A DNA stretch of 64,000 nucleotides from Nostoc desertorum CM1-VF14 (GTDB taxonomy: Bacteria; Cyanobacteriota; Cyanobacteriia; Cyanobacteriales; Nostocaceae). Where the stretch lies: the NCBI GenBank assembly GCA_019359245.1, contig JAHHHR010000016.1, forward strand, positions 1 through 64,000. Reading direction: 5' to 3'. Shown here piece by piece: positions 63,926-64,000 of the stretch. Positions within the stretch are counted from its first letter, which is position 1; each line of letters begins with the position of its first letter. A model generated the notes under the pieces. It did no database searches and had not been told where the DNA came from. It saw only the letters and a list, made by a program, of their open reading frames with translations. The position numbers and the translations under genes are program-made.

Positions 63926-64000
63926 ATGGCGAAGATCCCCTTAGCTGGAGCTAGTTCAGAAGTGTATTTTTGTTTTTTAGCGATCGCAGGATTAAAAGCC
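63926..64000 (+). CDS. Possible gene start at the window edge (partial)
   Basis: An open frame begins at ATG 63926 (MAKIPLAGASSEVYFCFLAI...) with AGGG about 9 nt upstream and runs off the window after 25 codons, containing a HIP1 site. Too short to identify; the preceding 257 bp hold no gene. Confidence 0.3.
   Translation, partial: MAKIPLAGASSEVYFCFLAIAGLKA

Noticed and set aside
1..64000. tRNA, rRNA, tmRNA and Yfr1 genes
   Set aside because: No T-loop type motifs in suitable contexts, no rRNA-like blocks and no Yfr1 core were noticed by eye; a covariance search would be needed to exclude them fully.

Overview
The window is chromosomal DNA of a filamentous, heterocyst-type cyanobacterium, most likely Nostoc or a close relative. 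The evidence is the gene set (psaE, psb28, ndhO, vipp1, class II FBP/SBPase, DUF3134, DUF1830, PAP/fibrillin), dense HIP1 octamers (GCGATCGC) inside and between genes, many heptameric short tandem repeats, and dispersed hairpin repeats of the kind that fill Nostoc intergenic regions. No rRNA, tRNA or CRISPR array was seen.

Layout. 1-5 kb: edge of an IS630-like transposase, a DUF721 protein, a SPOR-like membrane protein, a tandem PspA/Vipp1 pair and a thioredoxin. 5-12 kb: aminotransferase, PEP-CTERM protein, CheY-like regulator, a candidate 6S-like RNA directly upstream of uvrC, and a lone vMAP-type helix-turn-helix protein. 12-17 kb is accessory: a long gene-poor stretch, a cluster of small secreted proteins with two tandem paralogues and a BamE-like membrane protein, an rlmN-derived pseudogene fragment split by a foldback element, a small zinc ribbon and a Gln/Arg-rich secreted protein. 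17-38 kb is mostly housekeeping: rlmN, a MIF-family protein, cobM, lgt, coaD, a DivIVA-like protein, tldE, tldD, cysS, a CobW-type GTPase, dtd, psb28, moaB, a diguanylate cyclase with an ethylene-receptor-like sensor, mraY, psaE, mutM, ndhO, mdh, then a tandem-repeat protein and a lipoprotein.

38.8-43.0 kb holds the most interesting locus: a tightly packed three-gene operon of a winged-helix protein, a 662-aa P-loop ATPase, and a DUF1802-like plus PD-(D/E)XK (Mrr-like) nuclease. The architecture looks like a DNA-targeting or defence system that I cannot match to a named one. It is followed by an aspartyl-protease-like pair, pgi, a RelE/ParE toxin pair, two amino-acid ABC transporter genes, two Uma2 nucleases (one with a damaged active site) and a fragment of an ABC ATPase gene.

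49.9-64 kb: HIT protein, ArsR-DUF2087 repressor with an obvious palindromic operator, hemA, glpX, DUF981, grxC, tadA, plsC, a secreted TPR-like protein, bolA with a CGFS glutaredoxin, DUF6761, an OmpR regulator, an ABC ATPase whose N-terminus is encoded by intergenic repeat, and small membrane proteins (PH-like, DUF4079) plus DUF1830.

Across the window, repeats touch genes directly. Heptamer arrays sit inside one CDS and at two gene ends, pairs of arrays face each other as inverted repeats, and a dispersed repeat supplies the mraY stop codon.
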